Below are positions 1-11,373 of a DNA stretch of 64,000 nt, one piece after another. The notes under the pieces are model-generated. The model saw only the letters and a list, made by a program, of their open reading frames with translations, was not told the DNA's origin and did no database searches. Every line of letters starts with the position of its first letter. Position 1 is the first letter of the stretch. This DNA is from Calycina herbarum (taxonomy: Eukaryota > Ascomycota > Leotiomycetes > Helotiales > Pezizellaceae). The position numbers and the translations under genes are program-made. The stretch covers positions 544,500-608,499 of the forward strand of contig LLEY01000016.1 in assembly GCA_001414485.1 (NCBI GenBank), written 5' to 3'.

Positions 1-3000
1 TTGCAAAGAAGGATATCTCTTCATTCTTCATATTGCCAACGGCCATGATTGGACGAACTGATGAGTACAATGACGTGGTGAAAATAATTGATAAAGTCTC
101 CAAGCGACACTTGGTGGGGCAGAGGCAAGATGTCCACAGTCTTTCTTCTGGTTCGAGCTACGAGTATTCTGATGGACGTATCGACAATTTTGACGGAGCG
201 GTCATTGAAGCTTCTAGCGAGGATGCCGCATCTTCCAATGACAGCCCCATCTGGAGGTCGAATTCTCTGAGCGCTAACGGAGGGTTGCCTGAACTTAAAT
301 CTTTCAAGAGCAAATCGAATTTGGCGCGGTCAACAGCAAACTCACTGCACAACTCTTTTGATAGCGCTGAGCGGAAGTCTCTTGAAAGCGTATCCAGCCA
401 CGTTCGTTCAACCACAAGCTCGCAGCACAACTCTTTGGATTTGGCTGAAGAACCAGGATCCTCAAACTCTAATGGCTCCAACCTTTTGAAACCCCCTTGG
501 CAACATAACACTTCATTATCCTTGGAATCCAAAAGCTATATGGACAGCATGAACTCGGAGTCGGGAACGAGAACTAGCTCGGATAGTGTGGGTAGTCTGA
601 CGAATCAGCGCAACAAACAGAAATTTCGACGGAAAGGTCGTTGTGAGGTAGTTAGTATATCTGGTGGTAAGTTGCGGCCCTTTCTTAATGTCGCTAGTCC
701 TTGGAAAATAAAGGAAACTGATTCTGAGACTTTTAGCGACCGGCTTGGGGAAATCTTGTTTGGTACAATCTATCCAAGGTATGATCAACCCAACCATCTC
801 ATATGCGATAGAGGAAGCGATACTGGAGCTGCTCTGCAAGTAAATCTTGAGAGAACGAAGAATTTGCATACTCACCCCATAATGACTCGCACTGAAAGAC
901 CTTATAAGACACCATGGGTGAAACATCATAACTGATAGATCAATTGCTAATATGTAGTGCTTAACAGTCGAAGCTCGTCGGCGGGGTTACTTCGCGAGCT
1001 CCAAATTCGATTTAGCTAAGAAGACTCCTTTTGGGCCAGTTCTCAAGCTTCTTTCGAGTCTCTTCAAGCAAGTTTTCTCTGAGAGTAATACGGACACGCC
1101 ATTTCATCAGCTACTCAAACACTATGTTAGGCCGGCTTGGCCAATGCTTCATAAAGCTTTGGGCCTCCCTGAATTTCTACTTGGACCACGGACAACTTCG
1201 AGAACGAGCCACTCTAGCAAACTATCGCAGAGCTACAACAAAAGTTTAAGGTCGGAAATCAAGAGGCGAGACTCCTCGCCCTCAAGCTCTCGTAGCACCA
1301 CCGGAAGCATATACAGCATCGCCCTTGGCACACAAAGCTCACAAGACTTCCTACGCGCTGGATCTTCAACAAAGTCTGTTCGCTTGATGAACACCGTCTT
1401 GGACGTGTTACGGGTCTTTACGCAGCACAAGTTTATTTGTTTCTGTTTAGATGATCTCCAATTTGCAGATGACGAGTCTTTAGACCTCATTACCCAGATT
1501 GTAGCCGCTCGCATGAAGATGGTTTTAATGGTGACCTATCGGCCAGATGAGGTTCTTCCGGAACGTATTAGAGGCATAATAGAGCCTCCAGATGCCGAGG
1601 GTATCAGTTTGAGCATCCCCTTTTCTTCCTTATCCCAAAAGCTAATTTATGTACAGAATACATCAAAAACGGGGGAGTCGGCATTACGAGAATTGTGTTG
1701 AAACCCCTCACAGAAGATGATATCGTCACATTTGTCGCTGCTACTTTATGTAGACCAAAGGAAGACGTCGTCCCATTAGCAGCAGTCATACAATCGAAGA
1801 CTGCAGGCAATCCATTTTATATGAGAGAAATGCTTGACACATGTCATCGAAAACAATGCATATGGTACGACTACAAGCAGAGTGCGTGGTGCTTTAGCCT
1901 CGACAAAATTTTCAAGCAATTTCAGACGAAGAATTACCACGATACCCTGAACAGCGAGTTCATCACCAGTAGATTGAACGAGCTTCCGCCAGCGTCGAGG
2001 GCCATTTTAGCTTGGGCGGCGATACTTGGTGCCTCATTTTCGTTCGAGTTGATTCAAAGACTCCTCAGTGGTAAGTGATACTCTTTGCTCAATCCCTCTC
2101 TGGAGTGACGGGTCGATTTGATCTTCCTCTACAAATATAATTTGGAGAAGCAAACTAACCAACTCTAATTAGGGGAATTTGACTACGATGAAAACACCCA
2201 GACTGCAGGGGACTTCGGTCCATATTCATTGTCGAATTACACACCCCAAGATGCTATCGAGGGGCTTCAGTCTGCCATTCAGGCATACATCATCGTCGCG
2301 ACCCAAGAAGATGATCGGTTCCGATTCGCACATGACCGATATAGTCACGCAGCACAATCTCTGGTTGAATGCAATGCTCCCAGAATGCACTTCATCATCG
2401 CACAAACACTCTTAAAATATTATTCTTCAGAGGAGAGATCTCGTGATTTCACAGCGACACACGTCTCAGAATGTACCAGTATCATCAAGCAACGCATTGT
2501 ACACAGGCAATCGTATAGGAAATTACTCTTTGATTGTGCTCAATCTGCTGCAGAGAGCGGTGCTCGGTCCACAGCTACTTCTTACTACGCGAGTTGTTTT
2601 AGTCTTTTGCAGCCGGACCCATGGGCAGATGGTACCCCAGACGTTTATTACGATGAGACGCTACAACTATATACCCGGGCCGCTGAATGTTACCTGTACT
2701 TGGGACGATACAGCGAGGCGAAAAAACTTCTGGAAATGGTATTTTTCAACGCCAAAACCCCCGTTGACAAAGCCCCCGCTTGGGTTTTGCAATCTAGAAT
2801 TCTAGCTCAAGAGGGCGATTCCCCTGCTGCATTTCAAGCATTGAAACAGTGCCTTTCGGCTTTAGACGTTTATGTCGACGACGAGCCCAGTTTCGAGAAA
2901 TGCGATCTGGAGTTTGAACGGCTCTCATTCAAAATCCAGTCTATGGATGTCGATTCAATGTTGGCGAAGCCGGATGGAAAGGACACGAATCGACAAAATC

Positions 3001-6000
3001 TCTCTGCGGTTGGCGCGGTCCTCGTTGAGACCACCAGCGCGGCATTCTGGACTGACACGTTGGTTTTCTATCAGATGTCTCTGGTAATGGTAAATACGCA
3101 GCTCACCTGCGGTATTTTCCCCCAAGCCGGTATGGGACTTTTGCATCTTGCTACGATAGCAATCAGTCGCTTTAATATGGTCAAGTTTGGTGCTGAGGTA
3201 GGCCAAATTTCGCTACAGCTGATGGACCGATGTCAAGATCCATATACAATGGGAAGAGGCGGAACTATCTATTCGCTCTTTGTGGGTCACATTCATCTCG
3301 GGTTGCAGGCTAGTTTGGGGCAACTCGATGGAGCTCTCGAGCACTGTATCGCTGCTGGTGACAGAATATCAACTATCTTAAATTTTGGGATAGTTGTGAG
3401 CCTGAAGTTTTTCGCTTCCGAGAACGTCATTGATCTAGAAAGCTTTTGCAATTACGGTTGCGAGGAGGTTCAGAATTGGAATCTAGATACAAGAGGAGGT
3501 ACCATGGCAATTGCCGTACGGCAGGTCTGTCGCGCCATGCAAGGAACCACTCGCATAGAAAACGCCATGGAGGTTATGAGTGACGATCAACACGACTCGT
3601 TGCATTATAAAAAGTGGTTGAGGAGTGAGACTAGAGCTAGCGACCGACCCATTTTTATTTACGAGGCTATGGAAATGGTTCCTCTCTTCCTCTACGGTCA
3701 TTATTCCAGAGCCATAGAGTTGGGAAATTCCTCCCTCGAGAAGTGCGACTTGATGTGGTCCGCTCGAAACATTCGCCATCTTTTCTTCTTCCAAGGACTA
3801 TCATTATGTGGTTTGATGTGGAGCAAACTTCAGAACCCTCTTCGGTCTTTGGCCGAGGATGCATCTATGACCTCCAGCAACCCACCTATTGACCACGGAC
3901 CTTCTGAAGACGCCCTCCACAAAGAGACCGCAGAAGTTATAGAAAAAGTAAAATACTTCAAAAAGAAGATCAAGGATTGGCAAGCGGTCAACAGCGTTAA
4001 CTATTTTGCATGGTCTCGGCTTCTTGCGGCCCAAATCGCCGAGATGGAGGGCGATCATGGGAAGGCTCTAACTCATTATGAAGAAATGCTTGATCATGCT
4101 GCAGCAAATGGATTCATTTTCGAAGAGGCACTCGGTAATCATCTCTACGCTGGCTTTTTCCTCAGAACGGGGTCTCGTCGTGCCGCTAAGGCTTCTTTGC
4201 GAGATGCAGTCCAACTTTATCGACAGCTTGGAGCGACTGGAATAGCGACACATATAGAAGATGAACACAGTCTTCTTCTACAAGGGCCAACTCGAAACAT
4301 GCGAGCCGCAGACGCTGCTTGCCAAACAGACTTCGCAGGAGATTCGGCTCCCGTGCAATATCGCACGCTCGAAGGCGACGAAGATGATGATCGCCAGCAG
4401 ACTCGCGCTTCAATCACCGAGACCAAAGGAGACCGAATTGGTGCTTGGCAGGTTTCTTCTCGAGCCGCTGATGGCGGTGGCATTGGTCTACCTGCTCTGG
4501 ATATGTTGGATCTGACATCGATTCTGGAGAGCTCTCAAGTCATCTCCAGTGTGTTACAAGTGGATCAACTTTTGAAGACTATGTGTGAAATTATCCTACA
4601 AAATTGCGGTGGTTTGGCTTCCTCTGCTGCTATCGTGGTAGAAGAGGATGACCCAACCCCAGGCTGGAGCATTGCTGCTAGTGGAGATCCTGATGGAGCG
4701 ACTGCTCACATTCCTGGAATTCCTCTACGTGAAACAGCACTAGTAGCTGAGGGAGTCATCTTATATTGCACTAGGTTTCGAGAAACGGTCTTTCTGTCCA
4801 ATATCCTCCAAGACGAACGCTTCAGCAACATTACGGATGCTTGGTCTGCTCGAAATCCCCTAGGTAAATCGGTGATTGCTCTACCAATCGTTCACGGTGA
4901 CAAACCTCTCCTGGGTGTGTTGTATCTTGAGGGAGAGCCAAACGCTTTCACTGATCGCAACCTTACGGTTTTACAATTGCTTGTCAATCAAATCGGCATC
5001 AGTTACTCCAATGCTCTCACTCTCAAAGAAGTCAAGAAGGTTTCTGCATTCAATACGTCGATGGTTGATATGCAAAAAACTGCACTGGCAAAGGCACAGA
5101 AAGCGGAGACGAAGGCCAAGAAGGCTGAGGCTGAGGCATTAGCCAGCGTCAAGTTAGCAGAGGAGGCCGCGAAAGCAAAGTCGATCTTCCTGGCCAATGT
5201 TTCCCACGAACTTCGAACTCCTCTCAATGGTGTGATTGGTAACTCAGAATTGCTGAGGGATTGTAACCTCACAAAAGAGCAAGCGGAAATGGCAGACTCT
5301 ATAAGAGTTTCTGCGGATCTCCTGTTGACCGTCATCAACGACATTCTCGACTTCTCAAAGATGGAGGCTGACAAGATGGAATTGTGTATTGAATCCTTCA
5401 AGCCAGATGAGATGATTCGCGAGATCGTTCGATCGGTCTCTTACAGTTACCGCGACAAGAAGCGACTCAACGCCATTGAAATTTTGCAAGATATCAAACT
5501 TCCTACCCTCTTTATTTACGGAGATCCAGTCCGGCTGCACCAAGTTCTGGGGAATCTGTTAGGTAACAGCATGAAGTTTACTGAGCATGGATCTATAACC
5601 ATTGGTGCTCGCTGTGATAGTGAGACAGAGGAAACCGCCACTTTGACCTTCTGGGTAAAAGACACTGGTATTGGTATTCCACCCCAGCAGCTCACCAAAT
5701 TGTTCAAGCCTTTTAGTCAAGCCGATGCCAGTACAGCTAGAAAGTATGGCGGCAGTGGTCTCGGCCTCAGTATTTGCAAGTCTCTGATTGAATCTATGAT
5801 GGGAGGAACAATTCATCTTGAAAGTGTTGAGAATGAAGGAACAAGAGCTTGGTTCACGGTCAGTTTTGAGAAGGTTCGTCAAAAATTTGATGGCCCTAGC
5901 CATCATGATCGAAATGGGGTCGTACATCGAGGAAGTCCGGTGAGACATGCTGAACCAGAGAGGCAAAAAACAAACACTGCTTATTCGGACTCATCCCATA

Positions 6001-6883
6001 TTCCCCGAGAGGACCTTCGAATCTGTGTGGCTGAAGACAATCACATCAACCAGAAGATCGCCATCCAATTCATGGAAAAGCTAGGTTACAAGCATATCGA
6101 TGCTTATGATAATGGGCTGGCAGCAGTGGAAGGACTGAGGAAGAAATCCAAAGAGAACCAACCCTACCACATTGTTCTTATGGATGTACAGATGCCGGTG
6201 CTTGACGGTTATGAGGCTACAAAGTTGCTCCGAAAAGACCCGTTGGAAGATGTCCGTGGTGTATTGGTGATTGCCATGACTGCAAGCGCCATCGCTGGGG
6301 ATCGAGAGAAATGCTTGGAGGCGGGCATGAACGATTATCTTGCCAAGCCCGTTCGAGTTGGGGTATTGCAGAGCAAGTTGAATCAATATCTTAACCAAGT
6401 TTGTCTTTCCTCCCTCCTTATATCCAATTGCTAACCATAATGTAGCCAAACCTCGAGATTCCCAACCTACAAGCAGCAGCTAGAAGGGTAGCCAACAAAG
6501 TCCTCAAAGCCGAGAGGACCGCAAGTCCCCCATCTGAATCAGATGGGACCTCGACACCCACCGAGCGATCAAACAGTAATCCAACTCCGAATTCCAGCAC
6601 CTCGTCCATACCAAGCAATTTGAGCATCTCATCCATCCCAAGCAGTTCTTCGGTCCACAGTCCTCCTCCCAGTTTGGGAGAGGGGAAACATCGTGGGTCG
6701 GTGATACGACATGATCAGCTAACATTGGATGGAGCCACTACCGACGGGCGAGATTCGAAAGATACACCTGTTTTTGATGAGCTTTCTTCTAAATCCCTTC
6801 CGGTGAGGGGGGATGGGACGAAGGGTGGGAAACCTATTAAGAAACCTGCGAGCTCGCATTCTTTGAAGCGGAATGCTAAATAA
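1..6883 (+). CDS. Class X hybrid histidine kinase, 5' partial
   Basis: Sensor of a multistep phosphorelay (Mak2/Mak3-type of Schizosaccharomyces pombe; group X of fungal hybrid kinases), expected to signal through an HPt protein to stress MAPK. The gene enters from the left edge, so the usual N-terminal Ser/Thr-kinase-like domain lies outside. Exons by splice signals: 1-666, 737-778, 968-1600, 1657-2070, 2173-6398, 6446-6883, giving about 2,138 visible residues. In order I see: a Ser-rich linker; an AAA/STAND-type ATPase with P-loop GATGLGKS (the 42-nt exon 737-778) and FCLDDLQFAD as Walker B; a long TPR-like helical region; a GAF domain (about 4530-5030); an Ala/Lys coiled coil; H-box SHELRTP with His codon 5205-5207; N-box, DTGIGIP and GGSGLGLSIC; and a receiver domain with phospho-Asp in LMDVQMP (codon 6183-6185). 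The C-tail is Ser/Pro-rich. All catalytic motifs are intact. Confidence 0.93.
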
Positions 6884-7735
6884 TTGACGCCCATTTACGG
6901 TCAGAGGGCGAGGAAGAAGAAAAAGTATGACACGATCAGTTTAACGAAATGGAGAACCGGAGTACACGAGATATGCGGGTTTCATTTTTCTATCTTGCAT
7001 TTGGACAAATAGATTGGGTGTTTTTTCTGGTGGCATTTTTTCTTCTTCTGGCTTGCTCTCTTCTCTTCACGTACCATTATCTTTTTTTCTTGATACCTTT
7101 TTACATTTTTTTCTTCTTTGGTTCAAGATCAAGACGGGTACAGAGCGCTTTGGCATGTTTCGGGGTTGGTTTGCATAGGGAAGGGGGACATACGATACAT
7201 GTGTGGCATTCTCTTTTTGCTTCTTGCCTTTTGCTTTTGGTGAGGATTTGGATGTGGGGTGGTGGGATAAAAGGAGGGTGGTGGTGGTATGTTGGGGGTG
7301 GTGAAAAGGAGAAAGGGTAGGAGGTGGTGTATGTAGGTTGAGATTAGAGGGATGTGAATAATAGTAGATGTTGAATTGAAGATCTTTAAAATACTTTGAG
7401 TCCTTGTTTGGTTGTGATGACGTCTTGCCGATGCAGGATTTTCCGAGATTCTTTCGGTTTCTTGACCTTGGTTCTTTTCTTTTTCCGTTTCGTCTTCTTC
7501 GAGTCTCAAGTCATGTCTCTGGAGGGTAGGGCAAGTTTCTTCGAGTCTACTCTTGTTCCTTCGACTCCTATCTCGTCTTTTATAAGAAAAAAAGAGAAAA
7601 TTGTTTCGTGAACAGGGGATTTGAATTCTTCAATAGGACCACAAATCGTCGAGAAATTGAAACTAACCTCCACAGAACTCCCTGAACACCCGACCATCCA
7701 CCCGCATCAATAACATCCGTCTCCCATCATACAAG
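6884..7735. other. Intergenic region, no gene seen
   Basis: 3' flank of the histidine kinase and 5' flank of the small secreted protein. It is strongly T-rich and then G/T-rich on the + strand (about 7010-7330). A TATAAG stretch at about 7580, some 155 bp before the next ATG, is a plausible core promoter element. Open frames here are low complexity and unconvincing. Confidence 0.5.
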
Positions 7736-7999
7736 ATGAAGATCAAGATGAAGATCCCACTCTCAGCAATCTCTCTCATACTCACACTCGGAACTATCCC
7801 AACACATGCAGGACCAGTGGGATATGGTATATGTCAAGCTGGTTGTGCAGCCGTAGTGGTAGCTTGTTATTCAGCGGCTAGTTTTGTCTTCGGAAATGTG
7901 CCTAACCCTGTGGCGGTCCCGGCGATTCAAGCTTGTAATAATGCTTTTAGTACTTGTCAGCATCATTGTGCTTTGGTTTTGTTGGGACCTACGCCTTAA
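7736..7999 (+). CDS. Small secreted six-cysteine protein (Zys3-like family)
   Basis: An 87-residue intronless protein. Residues 1-25 form a signal peptide (basic start, hydrophobic core, cleavage likely after THA). The mature part begins GPVGYGICQAGC, which I recognise from a family of small fungal secreted proteins often annotated as zygote-specific-like. Cysteines lie at residues 33, 37, 44, 67, 74 and 78, so the spacing is mirror symmetric: C-x3-C-x6-C, 22 residues, C-x6-C-x3-C. Two Ala/Val-rich helices stapled by three disulphides would fit. Function is unknown; a secreted or effector-like role is inference. A second in-frame ATG at codon 5 could also serve as start without losing the signal peptide. 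Confidence 0.85.
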   Translation: MKIKMKIPLSAISLILTLGTIPTHAGPVGYGICQAGCAAVVVACYSAASFVFGNVPNPVAVPAIQACNNAFSTCQHHCALVLLGPTP

Positions 8000-8709
8000 G
8001 GATGTTGGAGAAGGGAGGGGGAAATCGCAGGAGATAGGCCGGTTTGTGTGTAGGATGTAGATAGGGAAAATGATATTACTTTTGCATCATGGGTGATATT
8101 GGTGAACACTTGGGAAGATTTCTCAAGGTCGCAAACATAGAGAAGAAGAAAAATTGACTGAGCTCCAGCATACAACCATTTCTTTCGACGCTCTCATTTC
8201 AAGACTAGGCAAGACAGAAAGGAAGCCGGCCAACTTTGACAACCGCACCTAGGATTTCGTGCCTCCAAGGGACCCTCTTGAACATTCGGGACACGGAAGT
8301 GGCATCATGCAAAAGTGAGCGGACGTTAATACAAAATTTCAAATAAGTTGGGCAAGGAATGAATATAAAAACTTCACCCTCAAGGATAAATATGTATCAA
8401 GCGCTGCCACCAAGACTTGAAGTTCTAGAATTTATTTTACCCAGGAGGCTTCGTGCCAGGGTTTCAGGGGCAGGTATATTATGGAAATGCAACAAGCATG
8501 CAATATAATATCCCATTTGACGCGTTCTTTATTCTGTACCAAATTGAGTTGGGTCCACTGGCGAAAGGTTAATCCGAGATCACATCACGTGGTCATGGGT
8601 CTAACCGCGATAGGGCAGGCGCCCACAACATCGAACATTCGCAAAAATTAGAACCGGAAATTCGATCCAGAACCAACACGACAAATTTCGACAACCAACG
8701 ATAGTCGAG
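8000..8709. other. Intergenic region, promoter of eL27
   Basis: No convincing coding frame. The stretch just before 8710 should hold the core promoter and short leader of the ribosomal protein gene. I could not recognise a specific ribosomal-protein promoter box. Confidence 0.4.
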
Positions 8710-9369
8710 ATGAAGTGTAAGTCTTGGATTCAAAAATACGGATGCGCCATTCGATAACATGTACTAACTTTCTCAATTCCAGTCCTCAAGATCGGCCGCG
8801 TTGCCATCATCACCCGAGGCAGATATGCCGGCAAGAAGGTAAATTCTTCACCCTCACGATCACCCCTCCACGAGACTCGATACCTGGCGATGGAATAAAA
8901 AGAAGCGAGAAAGAAGCAGAGAAAAGCGATTGGAATTGCCGTGCTGATGGAGGAATTACAGGTCGTGATCATCCAACCTCAAGACACCGGAAACAAGTCC
9001 CACCCATACCCTCACGCATTGGTCGCTGGTATTGAGCGTTACCCATCGCAAATCACCAAGCGCATGTCAAAGATCCGTCAAACCAAGCGAAGCAAGGTCA
9101 AGCCATTCATCAAGGTCATCAACTACAACCACTTGATGCCAACAAGATACACACTTGAGTTGGAGGGATTGAAGGGTGTTATTACCGCAGATACCTTCAA
9201 GGAGGTTTCCCAGCGAGAGGATGCGAAGAAGGTCGTAAAGAAGGCTTTGGAGGAGAGATACACATCGGGAAAGAACAGATGGTTCTTCACTCCTCTTAGT
9301 ACGTTGGACTCGATCTGGAAGTCAGTGTATGGGGTGGACGGATGCTAACAGATTTTTCCAGGATTTTGA
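8710..9369 (+). CDS. RPL27: 60S ribosomal protein eL27
   Basis: Structural protein of the large ribosomal subunit. Four exons: 8710-8716, 8783-8838, 8962-9298 and 9362-9369, giving 135 residues, the normal eL27 length. The first exon encodes only two codons plus one base (MK-F), and the last only the end of R-F-stop, with a GCTAACA branch point upstream. N-terminal KOW region ([19 protein letters not shown]), then family blocks [35 protein letters not shown] and [18 protein letters not shown], ending WFFTPLRF as in other fungi. Introns in the first codons are typical of fungal ribosomal protein genes. Nothing appears broken. Confidence 0.97.
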
Positions 9370-10220
9370 AAGGTTCTCTTTAGCGTCTCTGGGTCGGAAA
9401 TGGGGGGTTGCTTCATGGCATTAGTCGCATAACGAGCTAAAGAAAATGCTGCATTTCACCACCTGCGGTATTTCGATGTCTGATACAATACGGGACGGCG
9501 TAACGAACATGAATCCTTCCATCAAGTAAAAACTCGAGATCCCATGGACTTGTGCACAAATATTCAAGAATAAGTGAGGCAAAATACGGAGGTGGAATAC
9601 GAGGATCGAGGCATTTGGTGGTTCGTTGATTATGTTGTCTAGTGCAAGTTTGTACCCTCCCTCGAATTTCCCAAGCCAGAATACCCTCAATTCGTCATAT
9701 CTTCAATGCCCTCATGTAGCTTTTTACACAGTCGGTTCCAATCGAGCTACAATGCCTTCATCTCCATTCCTTGCCCATAGCAAATGCATACCTCAGAATC
9801 CAATATGGGCACAAATTCTCCAAGGAGCAGCATGGCCGTATCTACAATATCGAGTTAATACTCTATTTTCCTCTTTATATCTCTCATGAAGTATGTCTTA
9901 TGAGAGCAAGAGTCAAAATCCATACACAGGCTATTAACGCTTAACTCTCCTAGCAAGTAACATTTCCCATTTCCTATTAAACATTCTTTCACTATTTACT
10001 CCTTCGGGGTTATACTGTTGGGGTACCTTACCACACTGCTGCAAGCATTCAGTGAAGACTGCTTTGTTCATCGTTACTAAATTGTTTAATATCGTCTGTT
10101 CATATAATTCCACACATATTTATTTGGCTGCCTGTTTGCAAAAAGTAACAGAAAACATCATTCATATTCTGGTTGAGTTCATCATTAACTCAGACACGTC
10201 GATATCAAACAACAGCAACA
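9370..10220. other. Intergenic region, no gene seen
   Basis: Separates eL27 from the next gene. Open frames on either strand are short and have no recognisable motifs. The last 200 bp are the probable 5' leader of the F-box-like gene. Confidence 0.4.
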
Positions 10221-10253
10221 ATGGCAAATACCAAAACCAGACTCACCCCATGA
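10221..10253 (+). promoter_or_regulatory. Upstream ORF whose stop overlaps the main start (ATGA)
   Basis: A ten-codon ORF starts at 10221 in a strong context (A at -3, G at +4) and ends with TGA at 10251-10253. Its stop overlaps the main ATG at 10250-10252 as ATGA. If the leader includes it, most ribosomes would initiate here, and the main protein would depend on leaky scanning or termination-reinitiation. Confidence 0.45.
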
Positions 10254-11143
10254 CAGACCCTCCAAAGACCTTCTTACACCTTCCACGAGAGATCCGGGAC
10301 ACGATCTATGAACTTTATTTGGTCGCTGGCAACATAGGCATAGTTGTATGGAACGGAAAACCCTGCTATCATGACGGCTTCTTCTGCAAACAACATGGCG
10401 ATCGTCAAGGATGGCTTAAGGGAGTGGTTGCTCACTTTATCTCTAATACGGACCTCACTCAAAGTTTCGCCTGGAATACCTTTCAATGCAATAAAACGAT
10501 ATCCCAAGAAGCGAGCGCCATATTTTACAGCAAGAACACATTCATCTTCCCTCGCCAGAATACCTGGGACACAATCGCCTACTGGCTGAAGATGATCGGT
10601 GCGGCCAATCGTGGATACCTAACAAAGATCCGTATATTGGTCCACCCGCCACCTCAAATTGGGGGATTTGAGTCGCACTTGAGGGGCTCGAGAAGTCTTT
10701 TTAGTATGAACTCTTATTCCGAACATACCATCGATCCAACGAACAAGTACGCTGTCGAGGTTCCAAATCCGGCCATCGAAAAGCTCTTCGAACTTCTTGG
10801 TGAGGAGACAGTTGCTCAAAAGTCCAAGGTCGCGATTGAAATGGAGCTTGATCCTGGTTTGCTTCCGTTTCGGAATGGCCTTCTTCATACCTACTTCTCT
10901 ATGCACGTACCGAATTTTATTGAGAAATCTCGCGCGAGATATTCGAATGAGATGAGGGAAATCAGTGTTCTTTGGGGTGGGATTGTGTACAAGCAAATAT
11001 TTTTGGCACTTCCGAAGAGCCGCTTTACGGATTTGGGTTGGGAGGTTGCGGGGACCTTGGAGTTTGGTATTAAGAAACTTGATGGATCGGCTTCCGAGTA
11101 TATTCAATTTACATTGCGACAGACTGGATTGGTGGAGCTATAG
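10250..11143 (+). CDS. F-box-like / 2EXR-type fungal protein
   Basis: 297 residues, no intron needed. The N-terminus FLHLPREIRDTIYELYL has the Leu-Pro-x-Glu-Ile-Arg-x-x-Ile-Tyr signature that opens a large family of fungal proteins annotated as F-box-like or 2EXR. Later blocks (SQEASAIFYSKNTFIFP, followed by a region on sites of cleft-like strand/helix repeats) are also typical. Such proteins are presumed substrate adaptors of SCF ubiquitin ligases, but no substrate can be named. The frame is open upstream to 10052, but the family start fits the ATG at 10250; earlier residues look like untranslated leader. Related, broken copies lie on the minus strand at 25904-27589. Confidence 0.7.
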   Translation: MTDPPKTFLHLPREIRDTIYELYLVAGNIGIVVWNGKPCYHDGFFCKQHGDRQGWLKGVVAHFISNTDLTQSFAWNTFQCNKTISQEASAIFYSKNTFIFPRQNTWDTIAYWLKMIGAANRGYLTKIRILVHPPPQIGGFESHLRGSRSLFSMNSYSEHTIDPTNKYAVEVPNPAIEKLFELLGEETVAQKSKVAIEMELDPGLLPFRNGLLHTYFSMHVPNFIEKSRARYSNEMREISVLWGGIVYKQIFLALPKSRFTDLGWEVAGTLEFGIKKLDGSASEYIQFTLRQTGLVEL

Positions 11144-11373
11144 GGAAATCGGAAGATTCTAAGGCTCTCGGGATGATGGTTGGGAATCTCGAATGGCATC
11201 CATCTCTGAATGATGAAGAAAGGGAAAATGTTGGGGCAAGAAAGTCGAGTCACTTCCAGGCAAATTTAAGTCAACGTCCTTTATTACATACTAACCTATA
11301 AATCACTTGACAATAGAAGACCTGATCATAAAATCTCATTTCATTATGCTACCAGCGGTGAGAATTGTGCAAC

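Noticed and set aside
8941..9348. 135-codon frame starting at 8941 as the eL27 start
   Set aside because: Its first codons are intron sequence; the splice acceptor before VVIIQPQD and the upstream exons give the normal eL27 N-terminus.
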